From Lunularia cruciata (taxonomy: Eukaryota > Streptophyta > Marchantiopsida > Lunulariales > Lunulariaceae): a DNA stretch of 64,000 nucleotides. This document shows, in pieces, positions 44,340 through 55,950 of this stretch (the first letter of the stretch is position 1; the number at the start of each line of letters is the position of its first letter). The translations under genes and the position numbers were made by a program. The stretch lies in assembly GCA_948567375.1 (NCBI GenBank), contig OX419758.1:64609001-64673000 (forward strand), in the 5' to 3' direction. The notes below the pieces were generated by a model that was given only the letters and a program-made list of their open reading frames with translations, ran no database searches and was not told the origin of the DNA.

Positions 44340-47300
44340 GGACCAAATGCGACAACACAATGTCAACATACATATAGTATAATCAGTAAGAACAGGTTGT
44401 TCCAATAAGGATATTGGTTGGAAATGACTAAGAATGGAGCAAACACCACAATGTCACAAAATCACAGTTCATTTATATTTCATATTTAGCCACTTGGGCA
44501 GGAACCACTCTTAGAAGAGGGTAGTGTCATTCACCATGGTGCACTACAACAAAAAATAAATTAAAGGAATCACTTTCATGCTAAATTCTAACCGGGATTG
44601 CTCCTTAAGGGGATGGATTGCTTCACTTTGAGTTCCACTCCATTCCAAAGTAATCATCACTACAAGTGCATTCTACCCTTCCCATAAGGCACAACTTGCA
44701 AGATTCACTTCATGTTGGCTGAATGTCTAAGGTTTTTGATTCCATGGTATTGCCTATGCCGTGAGATTCCCAATCCACTCCTTGCACAAGTTCACTTCTT
44801 TGGATCCTTTAGTGCAGACCCTGATAATGGCAAATACCTGCTTAGTATTAAACACTTGTGAAATTTCTTCATCTCTACCCTTGCTTAGACGCATTGACAA
44901 CACATGAAAGGGAAGACAGAAACTTTGCAAAGAATTCAGAGTACTTGTAATTAAATTATGGAAAATGAACACAAGTGCCTTTGCTCCTAAACTCTAAGTA
45001 ATATTTTTGGCTTTGAGCCAAAGGGATCAAAAGCCCAAGTTTATCTCCTAAAAATCCTAATATATTATGTAGATCAATTGCTTATATTATGTAGATCAAT
45101 TGCTTAATATACTGATCACCTACAAGTTGATTAGACACATAGTAGGTATCAGGTCTTTTACCCAAATCTAATTTTATCCTAAAACATTTCAACCTATAGC
45201 TTCAAAGTCTTGTATAACTCCGAGTGCCTACTATTACAACTCTAATCTGGTAGAGTGCTAGTGTCTAGAAAGTGCTTCCTTAAGGAGGAGTGCCTTTGGG
45301 ATGGATTGTTGGGATTATTGGACTATGTGTGCCTCCCAAGTACCTAATTAACTGATTTTTTTGGGCTTTGTACATAGCTATTTCTAACAGGTAAGTCCAG
45401 CAGGTCTCAATGAAATTCGTGTCAATGTGTTCTCTTAACCAAGAGGACAGCAGGTTCATTTGTTCTTTATTATAGACTTAATTATCCATCTCTCCACTTT
45501 GAACTTGAGCTTATGATGCTTTGTTTTTAGTGCTCAAAGTTGTCCTCCTCTTTCAATTTCTCCACAAAGAAGTTCCATGCATCCTTCATCTGATGACTTA
45601 CTAGGAGCCAATTCTCTTCCATTTTCTTTGTTTGAGCATCCCATTTTTCTTTTTGTTGATCTTGAAAGTAAACACTCCCTGCTTTCTTCACCCTCTCTGC
45701 TTTCTTCACCCTCTCTTCTTTTAATTCCTATGTCAAGCAATCCAATTGCAGTGCCTACTATTACAACTCTAATCTGGTGAGTGCTAGTGTCTAGAAAGGG
45801 CTTCCTTAAGGAGGAGTGCCTTTTGGATGGATTGTTGGGATTATTGGACTATGTTTGCCTCCCAAGTACCTAATTAACTGATTTGTCTTGGCTTTGTACA
45901 TAGCCATTTCTAACAGGTAAGTCCAGCAGGTCTCAATGAAATTCTTGTCAATGTATTCTCTTAACCAAGAGGACAGCAGGTTCATTTGTTCTTTTTTATA
46001 GACTTAATTATCCATCTCTCCACTCTGAACTTGAGCTTATAGTGCTTTGGTTTTAGTGCTCCAAGTTGTCCTCCTCTTTCAATTTCTCCACAAAGAAGTT
46101 CCATGCATCCTTCATCTGATGACTTACCAGGAGCCAATCCTCTTCCATTCTCTTTGTTTGAGCATCCCATTTTTCTTTTTGGTGATCTTGCAAGTAAACA
46201 CTCTCTGCTTGCTTCACCCTCTCTTCTTTTAATTCCTATGTCAAACAATCCAATTGCAGTGAAACCTCTTGATGATATTCATGCATTTGCAATTCCAAGG
46301 TGACAACTTGCCTTCCTGCAACTCACTTTGGGTGTTGTCCAACTCTAGCACTTGCCACAGAATCAGTCCTCAGCTTCATTCTTGTGTTGGTCAAACTCAA
46401 ATTGGAATGCATTTAGATCATTCTAAGACTTTTGGTTTTTAGTGGCTTGGTGATCAATTTCATTCTCTATTGTACACTCCATCTCTTCAATTCTTGATTT
46501 TCTTGCAGCAATGCACCTACCTTGGTTGCCTCTTCCCTATACAAGTCTCTTGCCTTTATTGCTTCCTCCTTGACCAGGTCTTTTTTGGCCTTTTGAGTGT
46601 AGACTTGTTTGTGCATGTTTCAAATCAATGTGGTGTAATCCACAATGTCAGAGCATCTGGCATGGTAGTGGGGCAGAAATACCACACCAAATGCTCTGAT
46701 GGAGTTATTGGGGCAGCAATACCTCCATCAGCTATAGAGTGGCTCCTATTGAGTAAATGATGAATTTAGCTCCTGCTTGTACTAGCACTACCACTGAAGG
46801 GCTGGACTCTAATTTGAGTGTTGTCTTTTCTCTTGATTTACGGTATGGTACATCAACATTGATATCAACATACTCTTCATTGGCATAATCTATGATTTGA
46901 TCTTCTTTTAGCTGTAGGACTGTGGTGTTATCTTGAAATAAGGCAAAAGTTCTTGGACATTTGAGCAACTTGGCTTGATCTTGACATTCTTCTATATCCA
47001 CCTCTTCTTCAATGGGACTAAAGGGAGCCTATTTGGGCACTACAACTTCTTCCATCACATCTTCTTCTTCTTCTTTAGCATACCCTCATCCACGTCTTTG
47101 TCTTGCAAGTTTGGAATAGACTAGGCATCCTCCTAAGTTTCTTCTTCTTCCTTGGTTCATGTTGAATTCAATGCCTACACTATAAAGGACCCTTGTTCTT
47201 CTTCATCATCTTTATCTACTTTGGGGTCCTCTACTTCTCCCCCTAAGGAGGATACTCCACAACTTGGGTGATGGCCCTTGGCTTCTTGGCCAAGGAAGGT

Positions 47301-48580
47301 TGTTTCTCTGGGGTAATTATTTTCCTCTTTTCAGCCTTTGGCACTACAAATTCTTTATCCACAAGCACAAATAGGCATGTGCTTGCAAATTCTGCATCTG
47401 TTACTTTGTAATTGGCAATCAAAGTTGGTCCTCTGAGTTGGTCATCAAAATAACCTATAAGATGGAAGTGGTGGGGAACTTCTTCCTTTAGTCTTTGGTT
47501 AGGAGGTTGGCTCCCTTGTAGTAACGGTATGGCAAAGTGAGCAAGTTAAGTAGCACCCTTGTCCTCCTCAAAGTCTCAGTGTAGTATCTTGGCTTATAGA
47601 TCAAACATTTGTGCCTAATCTATAGGCTTGCCTGAGTACATGTCTTAAAAAAATACTACATGACCATTTATCAGGTAGGTGGTTTTGTTTGAGTTTGAGG
47701 AGTTTCATGACCACCTGCACTATGGCTCTTCAAGTAAGGTCTTTGTAACTAGCTACTCTCCACTCATTGTTCTTAGACCTGTTATTTTTTAGTGGCCTTG
47801 ATCTTGGCCATAAGCTCCTTGTCTGCAAATTTTGAGTCCATGGTCATACTCGTGAAACTCTAGCATCTAGGCTAAGTACCATTTGCCAGTGATACTTCAT
47901 CCAATTGTAAGGATTTTCTCTCATTTCCCCTGATGTCTTTTACCTTTCTTTGCTCTAATCTCATGTATCATGGTGAAGTCTATCAATTCCATGTTATATA
48001 GCAAGAACCTCACATGTTTGCTCTGGATCAGTGCAGTCCTATAGTGAATAGCCCATTTTTTTATTGCAAGAAACCTATGGATGGCTGTGGAATCTTTATA
48101 TATGTCATGGTGTAGACACCATGTTCCTTGATAGCAAAAGAGAAAGGAAAAGCAATAATTGGTAGTACTCTGAGTACTCTATGTCACTTTGAGTGCTACC
48201 TCACTAAACAAATGTTAATTGCTCTCAGCTCATGATTCTGGACAAAGTGCAAGCAATCAGCAATACATGCAATTGGATGTATGAAAAGTACCAATACTAG
48301 CCAAACTACTCATTTTATAGTCCAGATCCCTAGTCATTCATTGGCCCTTTGGTGGTTAAGGAGCAGATGTGCACTCACAATCCATACATGCAAAAGGATC
48401 TGTATGGCATCTTTGATCAAGTGTTGCTTTTCCACATGCAAATTGTTCTCTTCCATTCATTTCCCACATGCCAAGCTTATCTGCTAAATGCCAATAGTTG
48501 TCTTGAATGTAACAACCATTAGTGGCAACTCCAACTGATCTAGCAGCACATTCAAATTGCAACAGCACTTAAGTACAAAT
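44340..48580 (-). mobile_element. Family D element, spacer copy
   Basis: Begins with the LTR-like end (GGTTGTTCCAATAAGGATAT; 'gggcaggaaccactcttagaagagggtag') shared with 19,240-19,565 and 11,200-11,420. In minus-strand order from the right it then shows a decayed 'EWRVASYKDLT' block (about 47,660-47,800), an acidic region (46,730-47,200) and coiled-coil frames (45,527-46,248; 'KRKMGCSNKENGR', 'DEGCMELLCGEI'). No pol domain is visible over 4 kb. The uninterrupted passage through 44,660-44,690 is what shows the gypsy insertion at 19,566-28,361. Confidence 0.55.
45224..46260. repeat. 527-bp tandem duplication
   Basis: GTGCCTACTATTACAACTC starts at 45,224 and again at 45,751. The two units run parallel to AATTGCAGT near 45,750 and 46,260 with few differences. 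The first unit contains an extra 18-bp copy of a CTGCTTTCTTCACCCTCT-type motif. Confidence 0.9.
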
Positions 48581-48589
48581 TGCTAATGG

Positions 48590-48860
48590 TTACTTGGTAC
48601 TCAAGCCTATAAGGCTCCCTTGCTGGCAATCATTCTGAGTGCCCAATGTCCTTAGAGCACTCCAAATGCTGCTTCTCCTTCATGCACTCAAGATTATCCT
48701 ACATCCCTCCAAGTGCTACTCGTTTTGAATTTTTGTGGCACAACTATGAGTGCAATCTTCTTTTAAGGGTATTCCTCTAATAAGTTCTTTTCTCCATGGT
48801 CTTTCCCTAGCACTTGAGCATGTTTTGATCAACAAAAGAAACTTCAAAGAGATGGGAGAA
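48590..48860 (+). repeat. GAGTG-rich dispersed repeat, copy 1
   Basis: Runs from 'gcctataaggctcccttgct' to 'gatcaacaaaagaaacttca'. It matches 49,500-49,710 in the same orientation and 52,010-52,330 inverted. The repeated word GAGTGC suggests amplified short motifs. It is probably LTR-derived. Confidence 0.7.
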
Positions 48861-49499
48861 CCATGCCAAGACTACAGAACAAGCCACAGTAGATGGAGAA
48901 GAGAAAAATTAAAAATCCTTGAACCTATTGGTTTTCCCTTTTTTTCTTGCAATCAATCTCCCATCACTCTCCACTCATGTGAGCCATCTTGGAGGCAGTC
49001 TTTGTTCTTGAAATTAATGTACCATTGGTCTTTCTTCACCAAAGAATCCTCATGCTCTTCCAATGATAGCTTGTTTGGCCTTCCAAAGACTGGAGTCTCA
49101 TATTAGGAAGATGGTTTCTTCTCTTCACTTAAAAAATCATGACCATTATTTGGGAAGACACCAGCTAGTGAATAGGCATATCTTTCAAAGATAGGCTCTT
49201 CATCCATAGTCCAATTTCACAAGATTTCTCCCCTACAAGCAAGAATTTTGCTCTTCCTTCTATTCTCAAACAAGGAAAAACATGATAGAAGTATGAAATT
49301 TTGAAATTTTCTGTGCACTATAGCAGGAGAAATTGCATAGGCAAAGGCATCTGCATGTCTTCCTTGGTTAGGTGTCACCCTCCCACATGCAAAAGCTCCA
49401 CCAGCCACTCCCTCACATGCCAGGCTTGCACACTGAGTGGTTATCTTCACTATAATGGCCCTTTGTGACAATTTGTAGCCACACATTCAAATCATGGTG

Positions 49500-49710
49500 G
49501 CACTTAAGATGAAAGTACTTGGGATTATCCTGCATCCCTCTGAGTGCTGCACCATCCCCTTGACTGATGTGCCACAACTGCGAGTGCCACAACTGCGAGT
49601 GCCACCTATTTTTTGGGAAGTTCCCCTAACAACTACTAGTCTCCATGGTCTTTCTCTTAAGCATGATTTGATCAACAAAAGCAAATTTCAAAGAAATGAG
49701 AGCACCACAC
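49500..49710 (+). repeat. GAGTG-rich dispersed repeat, copy 2
   Basis: Shorter relative of 48,590-48,860. It includes a direct 16-bp repeat 'GCCACAACTGCGAGT' twice at about 49,570-49,600. Confidence 0.65.
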
Positions 49711-50221
49711 TCATCTAAAAATCAGGTTATGTTTCTTAATTTTCTTCACTCTTTTCCTAATTTTGATAGAGTGTAAAAATTTTCATCTCAGTGTAGATTC
49801 TTTTGTAGACTCTTTCTTAGACACCATAAAAACCTAAGTAAACTCTCTATCATGTTCTTTCTTATGGAAGCTTGTTTTGTCATTGGATTTTCTCCATCTC
49901 TCTCTCTCTTGAAGATAATCAGTGTCTAACTTCAATTTTTGTGACTATGACTGTTTGTGCAACTCCTCTTTGAATGATTTTTTACTTAAACAAAAAAATT
50001 GCTTTGTATAATTGTATCATCTGAATGCTTTCTATTTTTAACAGTATCCAACAAAAGATATCTTGTGTTCTTTTAGATCAAGACTTTTAGACTTTTAGCA
50101 ATCAAGAGCTGTTAGACATATAAATTTTGGGTTATTTCCATGCTAAAGCTCATACAGAATTGTTTCTGAAATTTCTGAACATCCTACTCAAAATATATAT
50201 AATAGCTCATATTGATTTTTT

Positions 50222-50575
50222 CTACATCTCTTTAGGCACCTTGCTACAAAGCAACATGATTCTTGCTACTTCAAACACTATTCTATGATCACTCTCAAAA
50301 GTACCATTGTTCTCTAGATTATAAGGTGTTGTACGCTCATAGACTAAGCCAACGCTGTATACAAACCAAAGAAATTCATTCCTAACATATTCACTTCCTT
50401 TATCAAATCTAGTTTCTTGATGTTTACTCCATATTGAGTTTCTATATGTACAAAGAGGTTTTTGAAACAAGAGAGAGTTTTTACTTCTCTTTAAAGAAAA
50501 GTGCAAATGTACAACTACTAGTATCATTCTTGAAAGGAGATAATATCTTGATCCTCCTCTTGAATTCATACTCAT
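50222..50575 (-). pseudogene. Copia integrase core fragment (element C2)
   Basis: In the 117-residue minus-strand frame the last half reads 'ETRFDKGSEYVRNEFLWF' and 'ERTTPYNLENNGTFESDHRI', then 'MLLCSKVPKEM'. This is the second half of a copia rve domain: the D-x-G-x-E-Y block is present as DKGSEY and the 'TPY-x-NG-x-x-E' block as TPYNLENNGTFE. The N-terminal half is not homologous. It sits in a decayed copia element on the minus strand. Confidence 0.75.
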
Positions 50576-50699
50576 AGGACCATAAAAATCATTATGGAAG
50601 AACTCTCTAACCTTGTATTTGCCTCTGTTCTTGGTGGATTTTGCAAAGGTAACCTTTTCTACTTTCCTAGAGCACGTCTATAATAATAATTTTGACTAC

Positions 50700-51990
50700 T
50701 AGGCCCCTTTACTTTCAGACTGCTACCCTTAACTAGTCCTTCTCTTATGATCATCCTAATGTAGGAAGATCAAGATGACCAAGTCTTGGTGCCAAAGTGC
50801 AATATCTAAATTGGCATTCTTTCTTCTCTTCTAGCTTCCCACTCTTCACATGGCTTACAATGATAGAGTGATCTTGGGAATTGCTACCTATCTTGGTAAC
50901 TCTTTTGTGGAGTATGTAGGGCTTTCTTGAACACTGGTCGTCATCATTGCTCCATTTTTCTCAATGTAGCAACCTTCTTTTGGTCAAGGTGGTTTGGATG
51001 CCTTTGCCTATTGCTTGACCAACAGTAGAAAAACTTATCTTGAACTCTAGAATGTAAAGAGTTCCTTTAATGACTTCTTATGTTCTTCCACTACTATCCC
51101 AATAAATTGGTATGTCTACTTCACAACAACCCAAACTTCACAATCATCAACATAAAATTGGCTAGATCCCTTCTTCAATCTTCTTGAAATTTTTAGAATG
51201 ATTCCAATATGTTATTCATGTGCTTAAAAGCTCCCCCATTAGCATATCAAACATCTCTCCATAGACATTCATCAAAACTTGTGGTAGTGCTAGAACTTGC
51301 AATAAAAGAAACTTAGTGTTATTAGAGCATTGGCTTTTCTCAAGGATTAGGTGCATTATGGGGCATTCTACTCACCTTTACATTCTCTTGTCCTATGCCC
51401 CTACTTTCTTGCACTTGTTACAATTGTTTTTCTTCAGTTGAGAAGTATAAGTGTGATTATATGTCTTGTTCTTAGTCCTACCATTACATCTACCTTCATT
51501 GCTTCTTCTACTCATCAACTAGAAAGGCTTTTTCTCTTTTTCTCTTTTTTTTTTCTCTTCTTGGTCTTCTGCACATTTGTTTAAGGTCTTTTCCATGACC
51601 AAGCTTTTAGTTAGTCTCTCAATGGTACATTATCCCATGCTGGTATTATATGGTGATGAGTCTATGGCAAACTTAAAATAACTTGGTGATGATTGAGGAA
51701 TTATCTATTCTCACACAAAGGTTGCTTAACTAATTAGTGAGGGTTTCTACTTCACTTACAAATTCACTCTCTCTTCTATTGGTTTCATTTGTAACTGAAG
51801 AAATATCTATTGGAGAATGGGCTTGTTCTTTGAAGCACATTGCACATACAACTTAAATGAATCTACTCCATATCTGGTTTGTGGATTTGCAACTGATGGG
51901 TCTTTTTAAGTACTTCTCCTTTTTGGCTGCACAAATATACACTTTTGTAGCCTCATTCTTGCTTTGTTAATTTCTCTCTTCTCCATCTAC
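50700..51990 (-). pseudogene. Copia protease/gag region of element C2
   Basis: Many frame breaks. A CCHC knuckle of the exact CX2CX4HX4C spacing can be traced on the minus strand at about 51,393-51,438, but a single extra G shifts the frame between the second Cys and the His. Gag-like text lies to its right, ending near 51,990. No LTR pair was delimited. Confidence 0.5.
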
Positions 51991-52009
51991 TATGGCTTGT
52001 TCTATAGTC

Positions 52010-52330
52010 TTGGTGTGGTGCTCTCATTTCTCCAAAATTTTCTTTTGTTGATCAAAACATGCTTAAGTGCTAGGGAAAAACCATGGAGACTTGTACTTAC
52101 TAGGGGAATATGCTTAAAAGAAGATGGCACTCTAAGTTGTGCCACAAAAATCCAAAACGAGTAGCAGTTGGAGGGATGTAGGATAATTTTGAGTGCATGA
52201 AGGAGAAGTAACATTTGGAGTGCTACTGTACTGTTTGAGTGCTCTAAGGACATTAGGCACTCAGAATGATTGAAGGCAAGGGAGCCTTATAGGCCTGAGT
52301 GCCAAGTATCCATTGGCAATTGTACTTAAG
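52010..52330 (-). repeat. GAGTG-rich dispersed repeat, copy 3 (inverted)
   Basis: Reverse complement of 48,590-48,860 over about 300 bp, and immediately precedes the inner end of the right arm. Confidence 0.75.
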
Positions 52331-52386
52331 TGCTGTTGAGTGTTAGTTCTTCCATTCATTTCCCACGTGCCAAGCTTGTCGTCTCG

Positions 52387-52414
52387 CTTTGAGTGTCAGA
52401 ACTAACACTCAAAG
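52387..52414. repeat. Hairpin beside the inner end of the right arm
   Basis: CTTTGAGTGT at 52,387-52,396 pairs with ACACTCAAAG at 52,405-52,414. A second overlapping inverted pair (TTGAGTGTTAGTTCT at about 52,336 and its complement at 52,398-52,412) adds to the fold. It ends 42 bp before the arm starts. Confidence 0.75.
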
Positions 52415-52629
52415 TCACTGTTGAGTACTCTACGTCACTTTGAGTGTTACTTAAGTATCGTAGGTTAGGTTGTTCGCAGAAGACTTCATACCATAGCACA
52501 AATCACGTATGAACCATAGTTCGGATTACTTTTTAAAATTCAAACACGTGGATTCTAGAAAGTGCCATCCGGCATGAGCACGCCAGGTTAGTCACGGCCG
52601 TTTTTAGTTGAAGAAGGAAGAGTTGTCAC

Positions 52630-52635
52630 TTTATT
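52630..52635 (-). terminator. Poly(A) signal of XTH, right copy
   Basis: AATAAA on the minus strand, in the position equivalent to 37,530-37,535. Confidence 0.5.
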
Positions 52636-52907
52636 AGACAAAACACCATTCGCAATTTACTCACGTTTGGGAACACACCTCCCGTTTCGTGCTGTCTAAG
52701 AGCGTAGAGCTCTTCCGCAAAAAACATACAAAAAATAAGAAAATAAATAAAAGACAAGCAACAACTCTCGATCGATATCCAGCATTCTCCACCTGACTAT
52801 GATTGAATATTCTTCCAATTCTGCACTAATATTTGCCAGAATTACTGCAATGCTCTGTGAGATTGACAAAACTTTGATCTTATTCTGGTAAGGCTTGCGT
52901 TTGAGAT

Positions 52908-53792
52908 TTAATATTCATTATACGCACATTCCACTGGAGGGCTTGGATTCCGTGTCTTATCGGTACAGTAGTCATAGTGGAGATACTTGGCACGGACATT
53001 GCGTATGTGTTGTTCTTGTTTGGCAGATAGGGTAGTGTATTCACTTCCTTCCCACCAATTTGAGTTGTAGTTACTAGTGCATGTGCCCCCATCGTCCGCA
53101 CACGCATCAATGACAAAATCTGTGTATGTCGCCAAGAACGGAGCCTGGCTCCAATCCACATGAATCAGTCCACCTTCAGTTGCCCACTCGCTCCCATCGA
53201 AAATACTGGAATACAGACCCATTCGTTGAGAGTCAGGATAATCAAGCCCTTTGCTCTTCAGATTCTTGAAGACACGGAAAGGAACTCCATCCACCATCAT
53301 CAGAATCTGAACGTGATTCCACAAAATAGAATAAGTGTGGAAATCTTCGGCAGGATCAAACCATAAATAGATTCGCTGCTCCCGTTCTCCTTTACCGTTG
53401 GCGAAAACATTGGTCTGAAGGATGTACGGTTGGCCAGAAGTGTTACCCAGAAACTCGAAGTCTACTTCATCGTGTTTGCCATTTTCGTCATCTGAGATAA
53501 CGTAGAAACTAGTCACGGTGCCTGCTGAATTACCCGGGACAAGTTTCATCTTTATGCTGAAATATCCATACAAGTACTTGCCAGAAGACTCGAAGGCGGC
53601 TCCACCGTTATATTCTAGCTTGAGTTGGACGGAATTTCCGTCTTCTGAGATCCCTGCGTGATCAGGATCCCAGTACAGTTTGAACGCATCTTGAAATCTA
53701 ACGGTCTTTAAATCTGGAACTGCCATAGTGGCCATGGAATTGATGCAGATCATCAAACTTAGGGCCAGACATGCCCGGTTTAACCAAGACAT
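52908..53792 (-). CDS. XTH: Xyloglucan endotransglucosylase/hydrolase (right copy)
   Basis: 294 residues, intact, same start and stop positions as the left copy. There are fifteen nucleotide differences in 885: eleven silent, three changing residues (Ile22Thr in the signal peptide, Ile183Leu, Ser283Pro) and one in the stop (TAA for TAG). The catalytic motif HDEVDFEFLGN, Asn117 glycosylation site and four XET_C cysteines are unchanged. The excess of silent changes indicates that both copies have been kept under selection. The promoter side is shared for about 470 bp and is then broken by the copia insertion at 54,265. A TATA-like AATAAAAGG about 110 bp upstream (near 53,906-53,914) is AATAGAAGG in the left copy. 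Confidence 0.95.
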   Translation of the reverse strand: MSWLNRACLALSLMICINSMATMAVPDLKTVRFQDAFKLYWDPDHAGISEDGNSVQLKLEYNGGAAFESSGKYLYGYFSIKMKLVPGNSAGTVTSFYVISDDENGKHDEVDFEFLGNTSGQPYILQTNVFANGKGEREQRIYLWFDPAEDFHTYSILWNHVQILMMVDGVPFRVFKNLKSKGLDYPDSQRMGLYSSIFDGSEWATEGGLIHVDWSQAPFLATYTDFVIDACADDGGTCTSNYNSNWWEGSEYTTLSAKQEQHIRNVRAKYLHYDYCTDKTRNPSPPVECAYNEY

Positions 53793-53804
53793 CTTGACTA
53801 CTCA

Positions 53805-53820
53805 AACACACACACACACA
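53805..53820. repeat. (CA)n microsatellite in XTH leader, right copy
   Basis: Eight CA units, the mirror of 36,346-36,360. Confidence 0.85.
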
Positions 53821-54439
53821 TTAATTTGTCTGTGGAGTTGCCACCCGAGAGTTGGATCCTTGCGGTTGTTGGTGGATACTGAACAACAGAGGGAGTGAGC
53901 GCCTTTTATTCTGGTGTTTGAGCTTCCCTTCAATGACCAGTAAGCATTATTGAGGGTGTCGATCCATGGAGCGTTTACGTTGTCAAGACTACAGCAGCGT
54001 GATATTTGAATCGGACGCTTTGGTAGTTCGCAAACAGCTACCCGTCTTAAATTCAAGTCTTCTTAGAAAACCATGTTTCTTTCACAAACATGACCCTCAA
54101 CATTCCAATAAATTTCTAGTGCAGCGGGGAATATATACTAAGCCTACTAAGCTGATTCAAAACGCAAATGTAGAGCGGTTGAACCTTTCGGTTTTAAGTT
54201 CAAACTCTGGATATCATCTTCTTAGTATCTTGAATTTGAACTAGGGATAGTGCTGAAATAGGTTTTTTTATTATTTAGCCAACGTTTATTAGCTATGCCC
54301 CCATTTTACCCTTACATACAATAAAATTCTAGAGGAATCTAATAAACCTCTAAAAATTAGAGAATTTACTAAACTAGAAATTACTAAAACTAACGCTTAA
54401 TGAGAGTTTAAGACAATTTTCATTTACATTATACATTTT

Positions 54440-55127
54440 ATGTGTTTATCTTTAGGTAGTGTCTTTGTGTTTACAAAGGCACATCTGCTGTTATGTCCTA
54501 TCTAAGACAGTAAACTAACTTCACACCATTCTCTTTTTCTTTCTCCTCTACAAATCTTCTTCTAATCTCAATAATGTGCTTAGCCCTTGCGTGATGTATA
54601 GGATTTTTGCTGAGTGCTATGCTTCCTGTATTGTGTATTGTCATAGTATAATGTCAAAGTACTTTCCTGCGCAAAACCCAGCTCCTTAAGAAGTCTCCTT
54701 TTCCAGATGACTTCTTGAGTAGCATTTGAGGCCGCCATAAATTCTGCCTCCGTAGTAGACAGTGCAACAGATGTTTGTTATTTTACTACGCCAGCCGATT
54801 GCTCCACCACTAAGCATGATTACATATAGACTAGTTGATCTGCTGTTGTATGTGTCATCTCCCCAACTAGCATATGTATATGCTTTAAGAGGAGGAGCAA
54901 GAATGTTCCCTTGCTTTCTGTACACCAAGAATGCATCTTGAGTACCCTTTGAGTACCTGGATACTCTTTATACCTTTCCAATGTGCTTGTGCAGGTGTGC
55001 TAGTATATCTTGCTAGTGCTCCCAATGTATAGCATATATTTGGTCTTGTATAGACCATGATAAACCTTAGAGAACCAAGAGCACTCTGATACAACATTTT
55101 GTCACAGTGATTTTGTTGTGCTTCCAC
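54440..55127 (-). pseudogene. Copia RNase H (C3)
   Basis: Frames 54,686-54,928 and 54,885-55,127 give 'MVYTRPNICYTLGALARYTS', 'YASWGDDTYNSRSTSLYVIM' and 'GGAIGWRSK', the standard copia RT-end/RNase H motifs. Residues near 54,500-54,650 continue to the 'HARAKHIEI' region. The first catalytic Asp position reads Y-A-S-W where the family has D-A-D-W. Broken by frameshifts. Confidence 0.8.
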
Positions 55128-55283
55128 CTAGATCAAGAGGTGTAGAGACAGGATTTGCCTCTATCATATGATACTTAGCTAGTATGGATCTTGCATACTG
55201 TGGTTGACTGATTCAGATCCATTTTGTTTCTTTGTCTCTGCTCACTTTGATTCCCAAAATGAGTTTCACAGGACCAAGGATAG

Positions 55284-55900
55284 TCATCCAAAAAACAGAG
55301 CACAAAAATCTAGTACTCTATTGATAAATTGACCATTCCCCAACAATAATAGATCATCTACATATACAGCTATGTATACATCATCTCTAGTATACACACT
55401 CACATCAGAATCTGCTTGTTTGAAATTGTGCTCTCTCAAGTATGAGTCTATTTTCTCATACCAGGCTCTAGGAGCTTGCTTAAGACCATATAAAGCCTTC
55501 TTAAGCAAGAATATTTTTCCTTTGCCTTCAGTACATCCATCTGGAACATCCATGGAACATCTCTCAAATCTCCTTTGAGAAAGGCTATTTTCACATCTAA
55601 CTGCTCCACTTCCCAATCTCTCTTTGCTGCAAGAGCTAGAAGTATGCAAATAGATCCATACTTGGCAATAGGTGCAAAATTTTCTGAATAATTATTGATG
55701 CTTTATGATTGAAACCCTTTGCAACAAGTCTTGCCTTATTTCTTTAGGATCTCATTCTAAGCTCCATGTTTGACCCTGAAAACCCATTTACAGCCAATTC
55801 CTTTCCTACCTAGTGGTAAATCAGCTAGTACCCATGTACCATTAGTCTGAAGATACTATTTTCTTTTGCTATAGCCAACTCCCATTGACTCAAATCTAGT
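55284..55900 (-). pseudogene. Copia reverse transcriptase (C3)
   Basis: The 121-residue frame 55,284-55,649 carries 'LLKKALYGLKQAPRAWYEKI' and the catalytic 'VYVDDLLLLG', so YVDD is intact. The N-terminal half (55,650-55,900) is in other frames with stops. It ends prematurely after 'FGA'-like text at 55,284. Confidence 0.85.
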
Positions 55901-55950
55901 CTGAGCATAGCTTGCTGTAAAGTGTCTAGATCACAATCTTCATGACAAAT

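Larger units (their letters stand above)
37704..52455. other. Spacer of the inverted duplication
   Basis: 14,752 bp not repeated between the arms. The left 5 kb is CpG-containing DNA of unknown nature. The right part, from about 44,340, is CpG-poor retroelement sequence (family D copy and a decayed copia). Confidence 0.85.
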
